DNA of 64,000 nucleotides, taken from Pseudomonadota bacterium. GTDB lineage: Bacteria; Pseudomonadota; Alphaproteobacteria; Rhizobiales; Phreatobacteraceae. A model generated the notes under the pieces. It searched no databases and had not been told where the DNA came from. It was given only the letters and a program-made list of their open reading frames with translations. The stretch's first letter is position 1, and the number at the start of each line of letters is the position of its first letter. The DNA is taken from positions 1 to 64,000 of the forward strand of contig JAIUOO010000011.1 of the NCBI GenBank assembly GCA_020161695.1, written 5' to 3'. Both the position numbers and the translations under genes were made by a program. Positions 45,031-54,878 of the stretch are shown one piece after another.

Positions 45031-45039
45031 TCCCGCTTC

Positions 45040-45525
45040 ATGGCTACTGGAACCCGCCTCACCCATCTCGACGCCCAAGGGCAGGCCAACATGGTCGATG
45101 TCTCGGCGAAGCCCGCGACCGAGCGTGTCGCGGTCGCCGAGGGCCGCGTCGTCATGAAGCCCGAGACCCTCGCCATCGTGCAGGCCGGCGAGGCCAAGAA
45201 GGGCGATGTGCTCGGCACCGCGCGTATCGCCGGCATCATGGCCGCCAAACGGGCCCATGAGCTCATTCCGCTCTGCCATCCCCTGCTGATCAGCAAGGTG
45301 TCTGTCGAGATCGAGCCGGACGAGGTGCTGCCGGGCGTCACCGTCCGGGCGACGGTCAAGGTGACCGGCCAGACCGGAGTGGAGATGGAGGCGCTCACCG
45401 CCGTCTCGGTCGCGTGCCTGACCGTCTACGACATGGTGAAGGCCGTGGATCGCGGCATGCGGATCGAGGCCGTGCGCGTGGTCGAGAAAGCCGGCGGCGC
45501 TTCCGGCAGTTACCGGGCCGAGTGA
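45040..45525 (+). CDS. moaC: cyclic pyranopterin monophosphate synthase
   Basis: Converts 3',8-cyclo-GTP made by MoaA into cyclic pyranopterin monophosphate, the first committed step of molybdenum cofactor synthesis. Signatures are [61 protein letters not shown]. All 161 aa are present. moeA follows after a single base. Moco is required by the xanthine dehydrogenase encoded upstream in this window. In related genomes trpC often precedes moaC; here it does not. Confidence 0.97.
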   Translation: MATGTRLTHLDAQGQANMVDVSAKPATERVAVAEGRVVMKPETLAIVQAGEAKKGDVLGTARIAGIMAAKRAHELIPLCHPLLISKVSVEIEPDEVLPGVTVRATVKVTGQTGVEMEALTAVSVACLTVYDMVKAVDRGMRIEAVRVVEKAGGASGSYRAE

Positions 45526-45526
45526 C

Positions 45527-46729
45527 ATGGCAGGGCTGACGCCAGTCGCCGACGCGCTCGCCAGGGTGCTGGAGGGCGCAGTCCCCCTGCCCGAGGAATG
45601 GGTTCCGATTGGCAGTGCCGATGGCCGCATTCTGTCGCGGGCGCTCGCCTCGCGCCGCACGCAGCCGCCGTCCGACATGTCATCCATGGATGGTTATGCG
45701 GTGCGCGCCGCCGACCTGCCGGCGACGCTGCCCGTCGCCGGCGAGGCTGCGGCAGGCCGGTCCTTTGCCGGCTCGATGCCCGGCGGCACCACCATCCGGA
45801 TCTTCACGGGCGCCGAGATTCCCGATGGAGCCGATGCGGTCGTGATCCAGGAGGACGTGTCCCGGTCTGGCGACATGGTCACTTTCCGCGACAGGCCGGC
45901 ATCCGGCCAGTTCATTCGCCGCAAGGGCCTCGATTTCGCCGAGGGCGCGCCCGCACTCGCCGCCGGCACGCGGATCGAGCCGCGCAGCCTCGCACTCGCC
46001 GCTGCCATGAACCACGCCACCGTGCCGGTTCATCGGCGCCCCCGCGTCGCGATCCTGTCGACCGGCGACGAGCTTGTCGAACCGGGCGCAGAACCGGGAC
46101 CGGGGCAGATCGTCTCCTCCAACGCTCTGGCGCTTGCCGCCATTGTCCGGCGCGAAGGGGGCGACGCGACCCTGCTCGGCATCGTTCCTGACCGGCTGGA
46201 CGCAACGCTGGCAGCGGTCCGGCATGCCCGCGCCGAGAGGCACGACATCCTCGTGACATCGGGTGGCGCCTCGGTTGGCGAGCACGATCTGATGCGCCAG
46301 GTGATCGCGGAGGAAGGCGCCGAACCGTCCTTCTGGAAGATCGCGATGCGACCGGGCAAACCGCTGATGATGGCGAATCTCTCCGGCATGAGGCTGCTCG
46401 GCCTGCCCGGCAATCCCGTGGCCTCCTTCGTCTGCGCGACGCTGTTTCTCAGTCCCCTGATGCGCCGTCTCGCCGGGCGCACGGACATCCTGCCCCTCGA
46501 GGAAGGCGCTGTGCTGGGGGTGGCCCTCGGCGCGAACGATCACCGGCAGGATTATCTGCGCGCATCACTGATCGAATCGAACGGAAAGCTGGTCGCGACG
46601 CCATTCCCGATCCAGGATTCGTCGATGATCCGGGTTCTGGCCGAAGCCGAGGCGCTGATCGTGCGAGCGCCCCACGCGAGCGCCGCCCAAGCGGGCGAAC
46701 CCTGCCGCATCATTCGTCTCGCGCGCTGA
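45527..46729 (+). CDS. moeA: molybdopterin molybdenumtransferase
   Basis: Inserts molybdenum into adenylylated molybdopterin to give active Moco. The 400 aa product has SSMDGYAVRAADL, the FTGAEIPDGADAVV and GASVGEHD motifs of the catalytic domain, and GLPGNPVASFVC; the domain order (I-IV) is standard. It starts one base after moaC and ends 110 bases before lexA, which has its own promoter. Confidence 0.96.
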   Translation: MAGLTPVADALARVLEGAVPLPEEWVPIGSADGRILSRALASRRTQPPSDMSSMDGYAVRAADLPATLPVAGEAAAGRSFAGSMPGGTTIRIFTGAEIPDGADAVVIQEDVSRSGDMVTFRDRPASGQFIRRKGLDFAEGAPALAAGTRIEPRSLALAAAMNHATVPVHRRPRVAILSTGDELVEPGAEPGPGQIVSSNALALAAIVRREGGDATLLGIVPDRLDATLAAVRHARAERHDILVTSGGASVGEHDLMRQVIAEEGAEPSFWKIAMRPGKPLMMANLSGMRLLGLPGNPVASFVCATLFLSPLMRRLAGRTDILPLEEGAVLGVALGANDHRQDYLRASLIESNGKLVATPFPIQDSSMIRVLAEAEALIVRAPHASAAQAGEPCRIIRLAR

Positions 46730-46755
46730 TCGCAGACTTCACGAAATTTCAATGC

Positions 46756-46784
46756 TTGCGGAACACATAAAGAACGGATAGTGA
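46756..46784 (+). promoter_or_regulatory. probable lexA promoter
   Basis: A -35-like TTGCGG (46756-46761) is separated by 17 bases from a -10-like TAGTGA (46779-46784). The spacer is overlapped by the first SOS box and the expected start site by the second, a layout well suited to LexA autorepression. The -10 match is moderate. Confidence 0.5.
46761..46775. promoter_or_regulatory. SOS box 1 (LexA operator)
   Basis: GAAC-N7-GAAC, the reverse complement of the alphaproteobacterial LexA operator GTTC-N7-GTTC, lies 65 bases before the lexA start codon within the promoter spacer. Confidence 0.88.
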
Positions 46785-46786
46785 CC

Positions 46787-46801
46787 GTTCATGGTCTGTT
46801 C
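46787..46801. promoter_or_regulatory. SOS box 2 (LexA operator)
   Basis: GTTC-N7-GTTC lies 26 bases downstream of the first box start and 39 bases before the lexA ATG, in the opposite orientation to box 1. Two boxes imply tight autorepression. Confidence 0.88.
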
Positions 46802-46839
46802 GACGCGAGTCGGGCCTGTCGCGACGAGGGGCGAATCCG

Positions 46840-47532
46840 ATGCTGACACGCAAGCAACACGAACTTCTCCGGTTCATCCAGGAGCGCCTCAAGGAGAGCG
46901 GCGTGCCGCCGTCCTTCGACGAGATGAAGGAGGCGCTGGACCTGAAATCGAAATCCGGCATCCACCGTCTCATCACGGCTCTGGAAGAGCGTGGGTTCAT
47001 CCGCCGCCTGCCCAACCGTGCGCGGGCACTGGAAGTGATCAAGCAGCCCGAACAGTCGGCGGGCCCGCAGCGTGGCAAGTTCTCACCGAGCGTCATCGAA
47101 GGCTCGCTGGGGCGCGCACGCCCTGCGCCGGTGGATGACGAGACCGTCATGCCGGTCGCGGTGCCGCTGATGGGCCGCATCGCCGCCGGCGTGCCACGCG
47201 AGGCGATCGAGCACCGCACCTCCACGGTTTCGGTGCCGCCGGAAATGCTGACGCGCGGCGAGCACTACGCGCTCGAGGTGCGCGGCGATTCGATGATCGA
47301 GGCTGGCATTCTCGAGGGCGACCTTGCCCTCATCCGCCGAGGCGAGGCGGCCGAGACCGGCGACATCATCGTTGCGCTGATCGATGACGAGGAAGCGACG
47401 CTGAAGCGCCTGCGCAAGCGCGGAACCTCGATCGCCCTAGAGGCGGCGAACCCGGCCTATGAGACGCGCGTTCTCGGTCCTGACCGCGTGCGCATCCAGG
47501 GCAAGCTCGTCGGGCTCATCCGGCGTTACTGA
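46840..47532 (+). CDS. lexA: SOS response repressor LexA
   Basis: The SOS repressor, self-cleaved when RecA is activated. The winged helix N-terminal domain (residues 1-70) has [22 protein letters not shown]; the S24 peptidase domain has the cleavage bond Ala116-Gly117 in RIAAGVP, the nucleophile Ser151 in RGDSMIEAG and general base Lys189 in EEATLKRL. Length 230 aa. Its promoter holds two consensus LexA boxes. It converges with comEC, overlapping its stop by seven bases. Confidence 0.97.
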   Translation: MLTRKQHELLRFIQERLKESGVPPSFDEMKEALDLKSKSGIHRLITALEERGFIRRLPNRARALEVIKQPEQSAGPQRGKFSPSVIEGSLGRARPAPVDDETVMPVAVPLMGRIAAGVPREAIEHRTSTVSVPPEMLTRGEHYALEVRGDSMIEAGILEGDLALIRRGEAAETGDIIVALIDDEEATLKRLRKRGTSIALEAANPAYETRVLGPDRVRIQGKLVGLIRRY

Positions 47533-49832
47533 TCGGCATCGGCTGGTGGATCCGCCCCATCGTCGGCTGCGGGTTGAGCCGGCGGGGCGGATTGGCTTCC
47601 CGGCGTCGGACGCAGCAGTGGTATGGGTTCTCCCGCCGGCCTTGGCCGGAACCATGGGCGCGTGCCCGATGCGGGACGCGCGGTTTCAACCCGGTAGCTA
47701 TCGCCTTCCCGAAACAGACGGACCGCCCCGGTCCAGGCCAGAGCGCGCGTGTCGATGACGCGTGCGCGGCAATTGGCGGGTACGGCGAAACGCGTGACGA
47801 CGACGCGCGCTTCGTGACAGTCATCCGCAACCGCTTCGGGTTGGCGCGGCACGGCGATCCGGCCGCCCTCCGGCAGCGGCATCGCACAGCCGAAAGTGTC
47901 GCAGCGCACGCCCGCCATCAGCGAATTGTCGGAGGCGATCCGCGCGTCGCCGTCGGATGACAGCCAGCGTTGCACGGTGAAGCGGTTGCCGCGTGGCGAG
48001 ACGACGCGCATGCGCCCGTCGGCGCCACGGGCCGCGACGGTAAAACCCTCGGCGTCGATGATGATTGCAGGCCGCGGGGCGCCAGGCACCAGCGCCACGC
48101 CGAGCGCGAAGAGCGGCACGCCGAACCAGCGCAGCGGCGTGGACAGTGCGGCCATCAGGATGAACCCGGCCGACATCAGCCCCAGCGCTGACGGTCCGAA
48201 TGAGGGCACGACGGACTTGCCGCCGGGCCAGGATGCCACCCATTCCGCGATCTTGATGAACAGTTCGACGCCCAGCCCCGCCAACGCCCAGACCGGCCGA
48301 TCCCAGCCGAACGGCCAGAGCAGCAGCGCCAGAATCTCCAGCGGCATGACGAAGAATTCGATGATCGGCGCGCCGAGCAGGTTGCCAGGCACGCCGTAGA
48401 ACTGGATCGCATTGAAGTGGTAGGCCGAATAGGGCGTCGTCGCCAGCGAGGCCACGAATGAGCTTATGGCAAGGCCCGCGACGCCGTTCGTCACGAGCAG
48501 CAGCGTGCGGCCGGCGCTGACGCCGCCGTCTGCATGACGCTCGGCCCAGGGCCGCAGCATGGTGTAGCCCGAGACCAGCGCCAGTGTCGCCGCGAAGGAC
48601 ATCTGGAAGCTCGGGCCGAGAAGGCTCTCCGGCAGCAGGATGAGCACTGCGAGAGCCGCAAGCGCCAGCGTCCGCAGCGTCAACGCGCCGCGGTCGAGCA
48701 TGACGCCGATCAGCACGACGGCGATCATCAGCCAGGAGCGCTGGGTTGCCACTTCGGCGCCCGAGATGACAAGGTAGGCTGTTGAGGCCAGAAGCGCCGC
48801 GAAGGCCGCCCATGCCTTGACTCGCCGCCGGAGTGCAAGTGCCGGCACCAGCGCCAACCCGCCGCGCACCACGGCGAAGATCAGCGCGGCGACCAGCGCC
48901 ATGTGAAACCCCGAGATCGACAGAATGTGGTAGAGGCCGGACGCGCGCATCGCCTCGTTGAGGCCTTCGGGTATGCCATCTCGCTTGCCGGTGACCAGCG
49001 CATCCGCAATGGCGCCGGCATGACCGGGAATCGCCGCCCGGATCCGCTCGCTGATCGCCGACCGCAACCGGTCCAGCGATGCGCGCATCCTGACGCCGAG
49101 TGGCGCGTCGCCAGATTCTGCCGGAGTGATGCGCCCGACGGCAAAGCCGGTTGCGCCGACACCTGCGAAATAGGCGTCGCGGCCAAAGTCGAAGAGCCCC
49201 GGCGCTGCCGGATCTGCGGGAGGACGAAGGCGGCCGGAGAAGACAACCGCCTGCCCCACCTTCGCGCCGGTAGCGGTTCTGCTGGTTACCCGGATGCGCG
49301 ATGGCAACTGCGCCAAGACCGGTTCCGCCGAAATCGGGGCCAGCGTCAGCCGGTCACCGTTCTCGCGCCTCTCGACCACCTCGACCCAGGCTGTGAGGCG
49401 CACGAAGACGGTCTCGGTCCCAAGCACCGTATGGGCCAGAATCTGCGTGCGCAGGGCGGCCACGCCGAATCCGGCGGCCATCGCCGCGAGGGCGACGGCG
49501 CCGAGGAATGCCCAGTGATGCTCCCGAAGGCGCATCGCCAGCAGCCCGAGACCGACCGTGGCGAGCGCGGGCGCCCATAGCGTCGGCTCGTCGGGCGCGC
49601 CGAAATGGACGAGGATTCCAGCGCCGAATGCCACTGGCAGGAACAGGAAGGCCCTGCCGCGCTCGACCTCCAGGGCCAGCCAATTGGCGAGCCGCACGCG
49701 CGCCTCGGCAACGGCGAGCCCCGCGCGACCGGCCGCCGCCGGCCGCCCGGCCGTTCCCAGCACTGCCGCGATGGCCCTCGCCCGCCCCCGCAACCGACGC
49801 TCCCCAAGCCGCGCGCGCCGTGCTACAGGCAC
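47526..49832 (-). CDS. comEC: ComEC/Rec2-family membrane channel protein
   Basis: A large membrane protein (768 aa) that in competent bacteria conducts single-stranded DNA across the inner membrane. An N-terminal DUF4131 region (about 50-220) precedes the Competence domain with [19 protein letters not shown] and about ten hydrophobic segments. The C-terminal MBL-like region is short and lacks a HxHxDH motif, as in other alphaproteobacteria; a Pro-rich tail of about 60 residues follows. Whether this organism is competent is not shown. It is divergent from gltX (59 bases). Confidence 0.9.
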   Translation of the reverse strand: MPVARRARLGERRLRGRARAIAAVLGTAGRPAAAGRAGLAVAEARVRLANWLALEVERGRAFLFLPVAFGAGILVHFGAPDEPTLWAPALATVGLGLLAMRLREHHWAFLGAVALAAMAAGFGVAALRTQILAHTVLGTETVFVRLTAWVEVVERRENGDRLTLAPISAEPVLAQLPSRIRVTSRTATGAKVGQAVVFSGRLRPPADPAAPGLFDFGRDAYFAGVGATGFAVGRITPAESGDAPLGVRMRASLDRLRSAISERIRAAIPGHAGAIADALVTGKRDGIPEGLNEAMRASGLYHILSISGFHMALVAALIFAVVRGGLALVPALALRRRVKAWAAFAALLASTAYLVISGAEVATQRSWLMIAVVLIGVMLDRGALTLRTLALAALAVLILLPESLLGPSFQMSFAATLALVSGYTMLRPWAERHADGGVSAGRTLLLVTNGVAGLAISSFVASLATTPYSAYHFNAIQFYGVPGNLLGAPIIEFFVMPLEILALLLWPFGWDRPVWALAGLGVELFIKIAEWVASWPGGKSVVPSFGPSALGLMSAGFILMAALSTPLRWFGVPLFALGVALVPGAPRPAIIIDAEGFTVAARGADGRMRVVSPRGNRFTVQRWLSSDGDARIASDNSLMAGVRCDTFGCAMPLPEGGRIAVPRQPEAVADDCHEARVVVTRFAVPANCRARVIDTRALAWTGAVRLFREGDSYRVETARPASGTRPWFRPRPAGEPIPLLRPTPGSQSAPPAQPAADDGADPPADADQ

Positions 49833-49891
49833 GCGCTTTCCGGCTCCCAGCCTAAGGTCTGCCGGCCCCTCCTGTCGTCTTCGGAAGAATC

Positions 49892-51310
49892 ATGACGGTC
49901 GTCACCCGTTTCGCCCCCTCCCCGACGGGCTTCCTGCATATCGGCGGCGCGCGCACCGCGCTGTTCAACTGGCTGTACGCGAAGAAGACCGGCGGCCAGA
50001 TGCTGCTGCGCATCGAGGATACCGACCGCCAGCGCTCCACCACCGAGGCGATCGGAGCGATCATCGATGGCCTTACCTGGCTCGGCCTCGAATGGGACGG
50101 GCAGACGATCTATCAGTTCGCCCGCGCCGAACGGCATGCCGAGGTCGCCCGCCAGCTGCTGGCCGAGGGCAAGGCCTACTACTGCTATGCAACGCCCGAG
50201 GAACTGGACGAGATGCGCGCGCTCGCCATGAAGGAGGGCCGTCCGCCGCGCTATGATGGCCGCTGGCGCGACCGCGACCCGTCCGAAGCGCCCGCAGGCG
50301 TCAAGCCGGTGATCCGCCTGAAGGCGCGTCAGGACGGCGAGACCGTGGTCAATGACGAGGTTCAGGGCCGCGTGGTGATCCCCAACAAGGATCTGGACGA
50401 TCTCGTCCTGCTGCGCTCGGACGGCACGCCCACCTACATGCACGCCGTGGTGGTCGACGATCACGACATGGGCGTGACCCATGTCATCCGCGGGGTCGAC
50501 CACCTGACCAATGCCGCGCGCCAGACGCAGATCTACGAGGCGCTCGGCTGGTCGGTGCCGTCCATGTCGCACATTCCGCTGATCCATGGGCCGGACGGCG
50601 CCAAGCTCTCCAAGCGCCACGGCGCGCTCGGCGTCGAGCAGTACCGGGCGCTCGGCTACCTCCCGGAGGCGCTGCGCAACTATCTCGTCCGCCTCGGCTG
50701 GAGCCAGGGCGACCGGGAGTTCTTCTCCACCGACGAGATGATCTCGGCCTTCGACCTCTCCGGCGTCGGGCGGTCACCGGCGCGCTTCGACTTCGTCAAG
50801 CTCGAGGCCGTCAACGGCCACTATATCCGCCATGCCGACGATGCCCGCCTGGTCGCCGCGATCGACGACGTGCTGCCGCACATCCCCGACGGAGCGGCCA
50901 TCCAGGCGGCGCTGACGCCGGAGGTGCGCACGCAGTTGCTGAAGGCCATGCCGGGATTGAAAGAGCGTGCGAAGACCGTTCTCGACCTGATCGACGGCGC
51001 CGGCTTCCTTCTCGCGCAGCGCCCGCTGGCGGTCGACGACAAGGCGAGCGCGCTCCTGTCCGAGGAGGCCCGCGGCCATCTCGGCGCGCTCCATGCCCGC
51101 CTCGCCGCCATGCCAGAATGGAGTGCGACGGCCGCCGACGCGGCCGTGCGTGCCGAGGCGGAGGCGCGTGGCGCCAAGCTCGGCGCATTGGCCCAGCCGC
51201 TGCGCGCCGCCCTCACCGGCCGCACCACGTCACCGGGCATTTTCGATGTGCTGGACGTGCTCGGCCGCGAGGAGAGCCTCGCGCGAATTGCCGATCAGGC
51301 TCGCCTCTGA
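49892..51310 (+). CDS. gltX: glutamate--tRNA ligase
   Basis: Class I synthetase charging tRNA-Glu, and possibly tRNA-Gln where no GlnRS exists. The HIGH equivalent is HIGG at 16-19 in [14 protein letters not shown] and the KMSKS loop is KLSKR. The anticodon-binding alpha-helical domain is from about residue 330 on. All 472 aa are present. The start ATG at 49892 directly leads into the RFAPSPTG motif. A terminator-like hairpin follows. Confidence 0.96.
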   Translation: MTVVTRFAPSPTGFLHIGGARTALFNWLYAKKTGGQMLLRIEDTDRQRSTTEAIGAIIDGLTWLGLEWDGQTIYQFARAERHAEVARQLLAEGKAYYCYATPEELDEMRALAMKEGRPPRYDGRWRDRDPSEAPAGVKPVIRLKARQDGETVVNDEVQGRVVIPNKDLDDLVLLRSDGTPTYMHAVVVDDHDMGVTHVIRGVDHLTNAARQTQIYEALGWSVPSMSHIPLIHGPDGAKLSKRHGALGVEQYRALGYLPEALRNYLVRLGWSQGDREFFSTDEMISAFDLSGVGRSPARFDFVKLEAVNGHYIRHADDARLVAAIDDVLPHIPDGAAIQAALTPEVRTQLLKAMPGLKERAKTVLDLIDGAGFLLAQRPLAVDDKASALLSEEARGHLGALHARLAAMPEWSATAADAAVRAEAEARGAKLGALAQPLRAALTGRTTSPGIFDVLDVLGREESLARIADQARL

Positions 51311-51326
51311 GGCGGTTCGCGCAACC

Positions 51327-51352
51327 GGGAGGGCGATAAGCAAGCCCTCCTT
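51327..51352 (+). terminator. terminator candidate after gltX
   Basis: GGAGGGC (51328-51334) and GCCCTCC (51344-51350) form a seven-base stem with a nine-base loop, followed by only TTCC. It lies about 17 bases after the gltX stop. The short T run makes it a moderate candidate. Confidence 0.5.
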
Positions 51353-51495
51353 CCGTAGCAGGTCACGCGCTCGCTGCCCGCCGCAACTTGCCGCGTTGCG
51401 AAAAAGCGTCTATCCGATCCATGGGGCGCGTCAGGTCACGGCTGGGGCCATGATTGGACGCGACTAGATTATTTCGCGAATTCAAGGGGTTGCCC

Positions 51496-52794
51496 ATGGC
51501 CGCAAGTTCAAAGTCCGCGACGCTGACCTATGGCGACAAGACCGTGCAGCTGCCGGTCTCGGACGGCACCGTCGGACCGTCGACGGTCGACATCGGCAAG
51601 CTCTACGCCCAGACGGGCATGTTCACTTACGATCCCGGCTTCACCTCGACCGCAAGCTGCGAGAGCCAGATCACCTATATCGACGGTGACGAGGGCGTCC
51701 TACTCTATCGCGGCTACCCGATCGAACAGCTCGCCGAGCACGGCGACTTCCTCGAGACTTGCTACCTGCTGCTTTACGGAGAACTGCCGACCGCAGCCCA
51801 GAAGGCCGATTTCGACTACCGCGTCACGCGCCACACCATGGTCCACGACCAGATGTCGCGCTTCTTCCAGGGCTTCCGCCGCGACGCCCACCCGATGGCC
51901 GTAATGGTCGCGGCGGTCGGCGCGCTGTCCGCCTTCTACCACGACTCCATCGACATCGCCGATCCGCACCAGCGGATGGTGTCTTCGATCCGCCTCGTCG
52001 CGAAGCTGCCGACGCTGTCGGCGATGGCCTACAAGTACTCCATCGGCCAGCCGTTCGTGTATCCGCAGAACGATCTCGACTACTCGTCGAACTTCCTGCG
52101 CATGTGCTTCGCCGTTCCGGCCGAGGACTACAAGGCGAACCCGGTTCTCGCCCGCGCTATGGATCGCATCTTCATCCTGCACGCGGACCACGAGCAGAAC
52201 GCCTCGACCTCGACGGTGCGTCTCGCCGGCTCGTCCGGAGCCAATCCCTTCGCCTGTATCGCGGCCGGCATCGCTTGCCTCTGGGGTCCGGCCCATGGCG
52301 GCGCCAACGAAGCCGCGCTGAAGATGCTCGGCGAGATCGGGCACGTCGAGAACATCCCGAAATTCGTCGCGAAGGCGAAGGACAAGAACGATCCGTTCCG
52401 CCTGATGGGCTTCGGCCACCGGGTCTACAAGAACTACGACCCGCGCGCGAAGATCATGCAGAAGACCTGCCATGAGGTCCTCGGCGAGCTCGGCATCAAG
52501 GACGATCCGCTGCTGGACGTGGCCATCGAACTGGAGCGCATTGCGCTCTCGGACGACTACTTCATCGAGAAGAAGCTCTATCCCAACATCGACTTCTATT
52601 CCGGCATCACGCTGAAGGCGATGGGCTTCCCGACCGCCATGTTCACCGTTCTGTTCGCGCTCGCACGCACGGTCGGCTGGATCGCGCAGTGGAAGGAAAT
52701 GATCGAGGACCCGCAGCAGAAGATCGGCCGTCCGCGCCAGCTCTATACGGGCGAGACGCGCCGCGACTATCTGCCGATTTCGCGTCGCAAGTGA
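51496..52794 (+). CDS. gltA: citrate synthase
   Basis: Condenses acetyl-CoA and oxaloacetate to citrate at the start of the TCA cycle. The 432 aa hexameric (type II) form contains the N-terminal beta domain, [19 protein letters not shown], the catalytic [13 protein letters not shown] and [14 protein letters not shown], and [16 protein letters not shown] with the active-site Asp. AAGGGG precedes the ATG at 51496, which is preferred over the GTG-type start at 51454. The 185-base upstream gap follows the gltX terminator and should hold its promoter. Confidence 0.97.
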   Translation: MAASSKSATLTYGDKTVQLPVSDGTVGPSTVDIGKLYAQTGMFTYDPGFTSTASCESQITYIDGDEGVLLYRGYPIEQLAEHGDFLETCYLLLYGELPTAAQKADFDYRVTRHTMVHDQMSRFFQGFRRDAHPMAVMVAAVGALSAFYHDSIDIADPHQRMVSSIRLVAKLPTLSAMAYKYSIGQPFVYPQNDLDYSSNFLRMCFAVPAEDYKANPVLARAMDRIFILHADHEQNASTSTVRLAGSSGANPFACIAAGIACLWGPAHGGANEAALKMLGEIGHVENIPKFVAKAKDKNDPFRLMGFGHRVYKNYDPRAKIMQKTCHEVLGELGIKDDPLLDVAIELERIALSDDYFIEKKLYPNIDFYSGITLKAMGFPTAMFTVLFALARTVGWIAQWKEMIEDPQQKIGRPRQLYTGETRRDYLPISRRK

Positions 52795-52816
52795 TCAGCA
52801 ATCGATGATTGATCTG

Positions 52817-52841
52817 ACGGGGCGCTTCGGCGCCCCGTTTG
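52817..52841 (+). terminator. UUCG-loop intrinsic terminator after gltA
   Basis: ACGGGGCGC (52817-52825) and GCGCCCCGT (52830-52838) form a perfect nine-base stem capped by a TTCG tetraloop, followed by TTT. It lies in the 51-base gap between convergent gltA and lpxB, so the hairpin may also serve the lpx operon, though the reverse side has no T tract. Confidence 0.85.
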
Positions 52842-52845
52842 CGTT

Positions 52846-54033
52846 TCAGGCGCTGCGCTTCCGCGCGTCGAACCGAATGCGCCACGTGTCGAGGACGACC
52901 CGCGCGGCCTTGATGCTCGGATCCTCGCCGGAAAAGTCCATCAGCGCATCGAGCGTGCCGATCGCCTCGACCTGGCGCGCACGCGCGGGCGTGTCGCCGA
53001 TCACCTCGGACAGCGCCCCAGCCACGGCCTCGACGGTGCCGTACTCCTGCAGGAATTCCGGAATCACCTTCTCGCCGATGACGAGATTGGCCAGCACCGC
53101 GCTCTCGGCGGTGATGAGCCGGCGCGCGATCTGGGCTTCCAGCCAACCCGTGCGGTAGGCGACGACCTGCGGTACGCCCGCGACCGCCACTTCGAGCGTC
53201 ACCGTGCCGGAGCACGAGAGCGCCGCCCGCGACGTGCGGAAAGCCTCGAACTTGGCAGCCTCGCCATCGAGGATCACCGGCTTCACCGGCCAGCGTGATA
53301 CCAGCCGCTCGATCAGGGCGCGATGGTGCGGAACAGCGGGCAGAACCCACTCGATGGGGCCGCGCTGCGCCTCGACCTTCGCCAGCACGTCGGCGAAAAG
53401 CGGGCTGAGACGTTCGATCTCGAGCCGGCGCGAGCCGGGCAGAACGAGTACGCGCGGCGGGGTGCCATCGCGCCGCGCCTGGTCCGCGGCCGAGGGCCGG
53501 ATATCGGCGAGGCGTTCGGAGATAGGGTGGCCGACATAGGTCGTCGGCGGGCCGTCCAGCCGGCGGTGAACCTCCGGCTCGAACGGCAGCAGCGCCAGCA
53601 GGTGATCGACGTAGGGCCGCATCTCCGCTGCTCGGTTCGGCCGCCATGCCCAGACGGTCGGCGAGACGTAGAAGACGATCGGGATATCTGGACGCAGCTT
53701 GCGGATCTGCCGGCCGACGCGGCGGTTGAAGCCGGGGCAATCGATCAGCACCAGCACATCCGGGGGATTGTCGACGAGCGCCTGCACGGTTTCCCGCACG
53801 TGTCGCAGTATTTTCGGGATATGCGCGATGATCGAGGTGATGCCGAACAGGGCGATGTCTGACATCGGAAAGCGCGAGGAAAGGCCGCGCTGCTCCATGC
53901 GCGGGCCTCCCACACCCCGGAAACTGACCCCGGCTGGGTGCATGGCCGGCAAGGCGTCCATCAGATGCGCGCCGAGCTGGTCGCCGGATTCCTCGCCGGC
54001 GAGAATGAAGATGTCGAGCGGCTTCCTGGTCAC
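52846..54033 (-). CDS. lpxB: lipid-A-disaccharide synthase
   Basis: A GT19 glycosyltransferase that joins lipid X with UDP-2,3-diacylglucosamine at the inner membrane. The 395 aa protein has LAGEESGDQLGAHLM, GVGGPRM, PDVLVLIDCPGFN, YVSPTVWAWR and the CSGTVTLEVAVAGVPQVVAYR donor-binding motif. It is the last gene of the envelope operon and overlaps lpxI by ATGA. Confidence 0.96.
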   Translation of the reverse strand: MTRKPLDIFILAGEESGDQLGAHLMDALPAMHPAGVSFRGVGGPRMEQRGLSSRFPMSDIALFGITSIIAHIPKILRHVRETVQALVDNPPDVLVLIDCPGFNRRVGRQIRKLRPDIPIVFYVSPTVWAWRPNRAAEMRPYVDHLLALLPFEPEVHRRLDGPPTTYVGHPISERLADIRPSAADQARRDGTPPRVLVLPGSRRLEIERLSPLFADVLAKVEAQRGPIEWVLPAVPHHRALIERLVSRWPVKPVILDGEAAKFEAFRTSRAALSCSGTVTLEVAVAGVPQVVAYRTGWLEAQIARRLITAESAVLANLVIGEKVIPEFLQEYGTVEAVAGALSEVIGDTPARARQVEAIGTLDALMDFSGEDPSIKAARVVLDTWRIRFDARKRSA

Positions 54034-54878
54034 TTCACGCCTGCCTCAAGCCCGACCACGAACAGGCCGAGCGCATCGGCGCGCCGCACGACCTCCTCCA
54101 TATCGACCACCAGCGCCGAGCCGGCCGGGACGGCAACGCCCCGCAGGCCTGCGGCAGCCGCCTTCTCGATGGTCGCCGGCCCGATCGCGGGCATGTCGAT
54201 GCGCCGGTCCTGGCCAGGCTTCGGCGCCTTGACGATGAGGCCGGTTCCCGGCGGCCATTTCAGCCGCCCGCTTTCGCGCATGTGGCGGCAGTGATCCAGC
54301 ATGCCATCGGTGCCTTCGGCGCCCTCGACCGCGACGATCCGCCGGCCGCCGATGACCATGCCCTGCCCGACATCATAGGGGCCGAGCGCCGCGATGGCCG
54401 CGAGCGCCACCGCTATGTCGGCGCGATCGGCCTCCGTCGGGGCGAGGCGGCCGAGCACGCCGGCCGGCATCAGCAGTTCAGGCGCCACGTCCTGCGCAGC
54501 CAGCAGCTGGAAACCCTCGCGCTCGAAGAGCCCGGCAATGCCGCGCAGAAGATGGTCGTCCCCGCCACGGTAGAGCCTCACGACGTCGGGCAGCACCTTC
54601 AGCGCGCCGATGTCAGGCACAGTGGTCCAGAGGTTCGGCCGCACCAGCGAGCCGATCAGCACGAGGTCGCGGCAGCCGGCCTTCCGCGCGGCCTTCAGGA
54701 TCGCGCCGAAACGGCCAATACCGACCCAGGCGTGGGGATAAGCCTCAAGCTCCCGCCCCGCTATGCCCTTGAGCAGAAGGCCGAAGACCGGACGTCCCTG
54801 CGCCGTCGCCGCGCGCGCCAGCGCAGGCGGAAAGGCCCCTGCCCCGGCGATGATGCCGAGCGGCGTTGTGTCAGTCAT
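54030..54878 (-). CDS. lpxI: UDP-2,3-diacylglucosamine diphosphatase LpxI
   Basis: Hydrolyses UDP-2,3-diacyl-GlcN to lipid X, replacing LpxH in alphaproteobacteria and using a different mechanism. The 282 aa product has the LGIIAGAGAFP start, HAWVGIGRFGAILKA, and the C-terminal DUF1009 domain with VVGQGMVIGGR-like DVGQGMVIGGR, VKAPKPGQDRRIDMPAIGP and AVPAGSALVVD. It lies between lpxA (8-base overlap) and lpxB (4-base overlap). Confidence 0.94.
   Translation of the reverse strand: MTDTTPLGIIAGAGAFPPALARAATAQGRPVFGLLLKGIAGRELEAYPHAWVGIGRFGAILKAARKAGCRDLVLIGSLVRPNLWTTVPDIGALKVLPDVVRLYRGGDDHLLRGIAGLFEREGFQLLAAQDVAPELLMPAGVLGRLAPTEADRADIAVALAAIAALGPYDVGQGMVIGGRRIVAVEGAEGTDGMLDHCRHMRESGRLKWPPGTGLIVKAPKPGQDRRIDMPAIGPATIEKAAAAGLRGVAVPAGSALVVDMEEVVRRADALGLFVVGLEAGVK

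Noticed and set aside
51388..51416. TTGCCG / TATCCG pair as a gltA promoter
   Set aside because: The -10 match is poor and other pairs in the gap are equally weak; no promoter is assigned.
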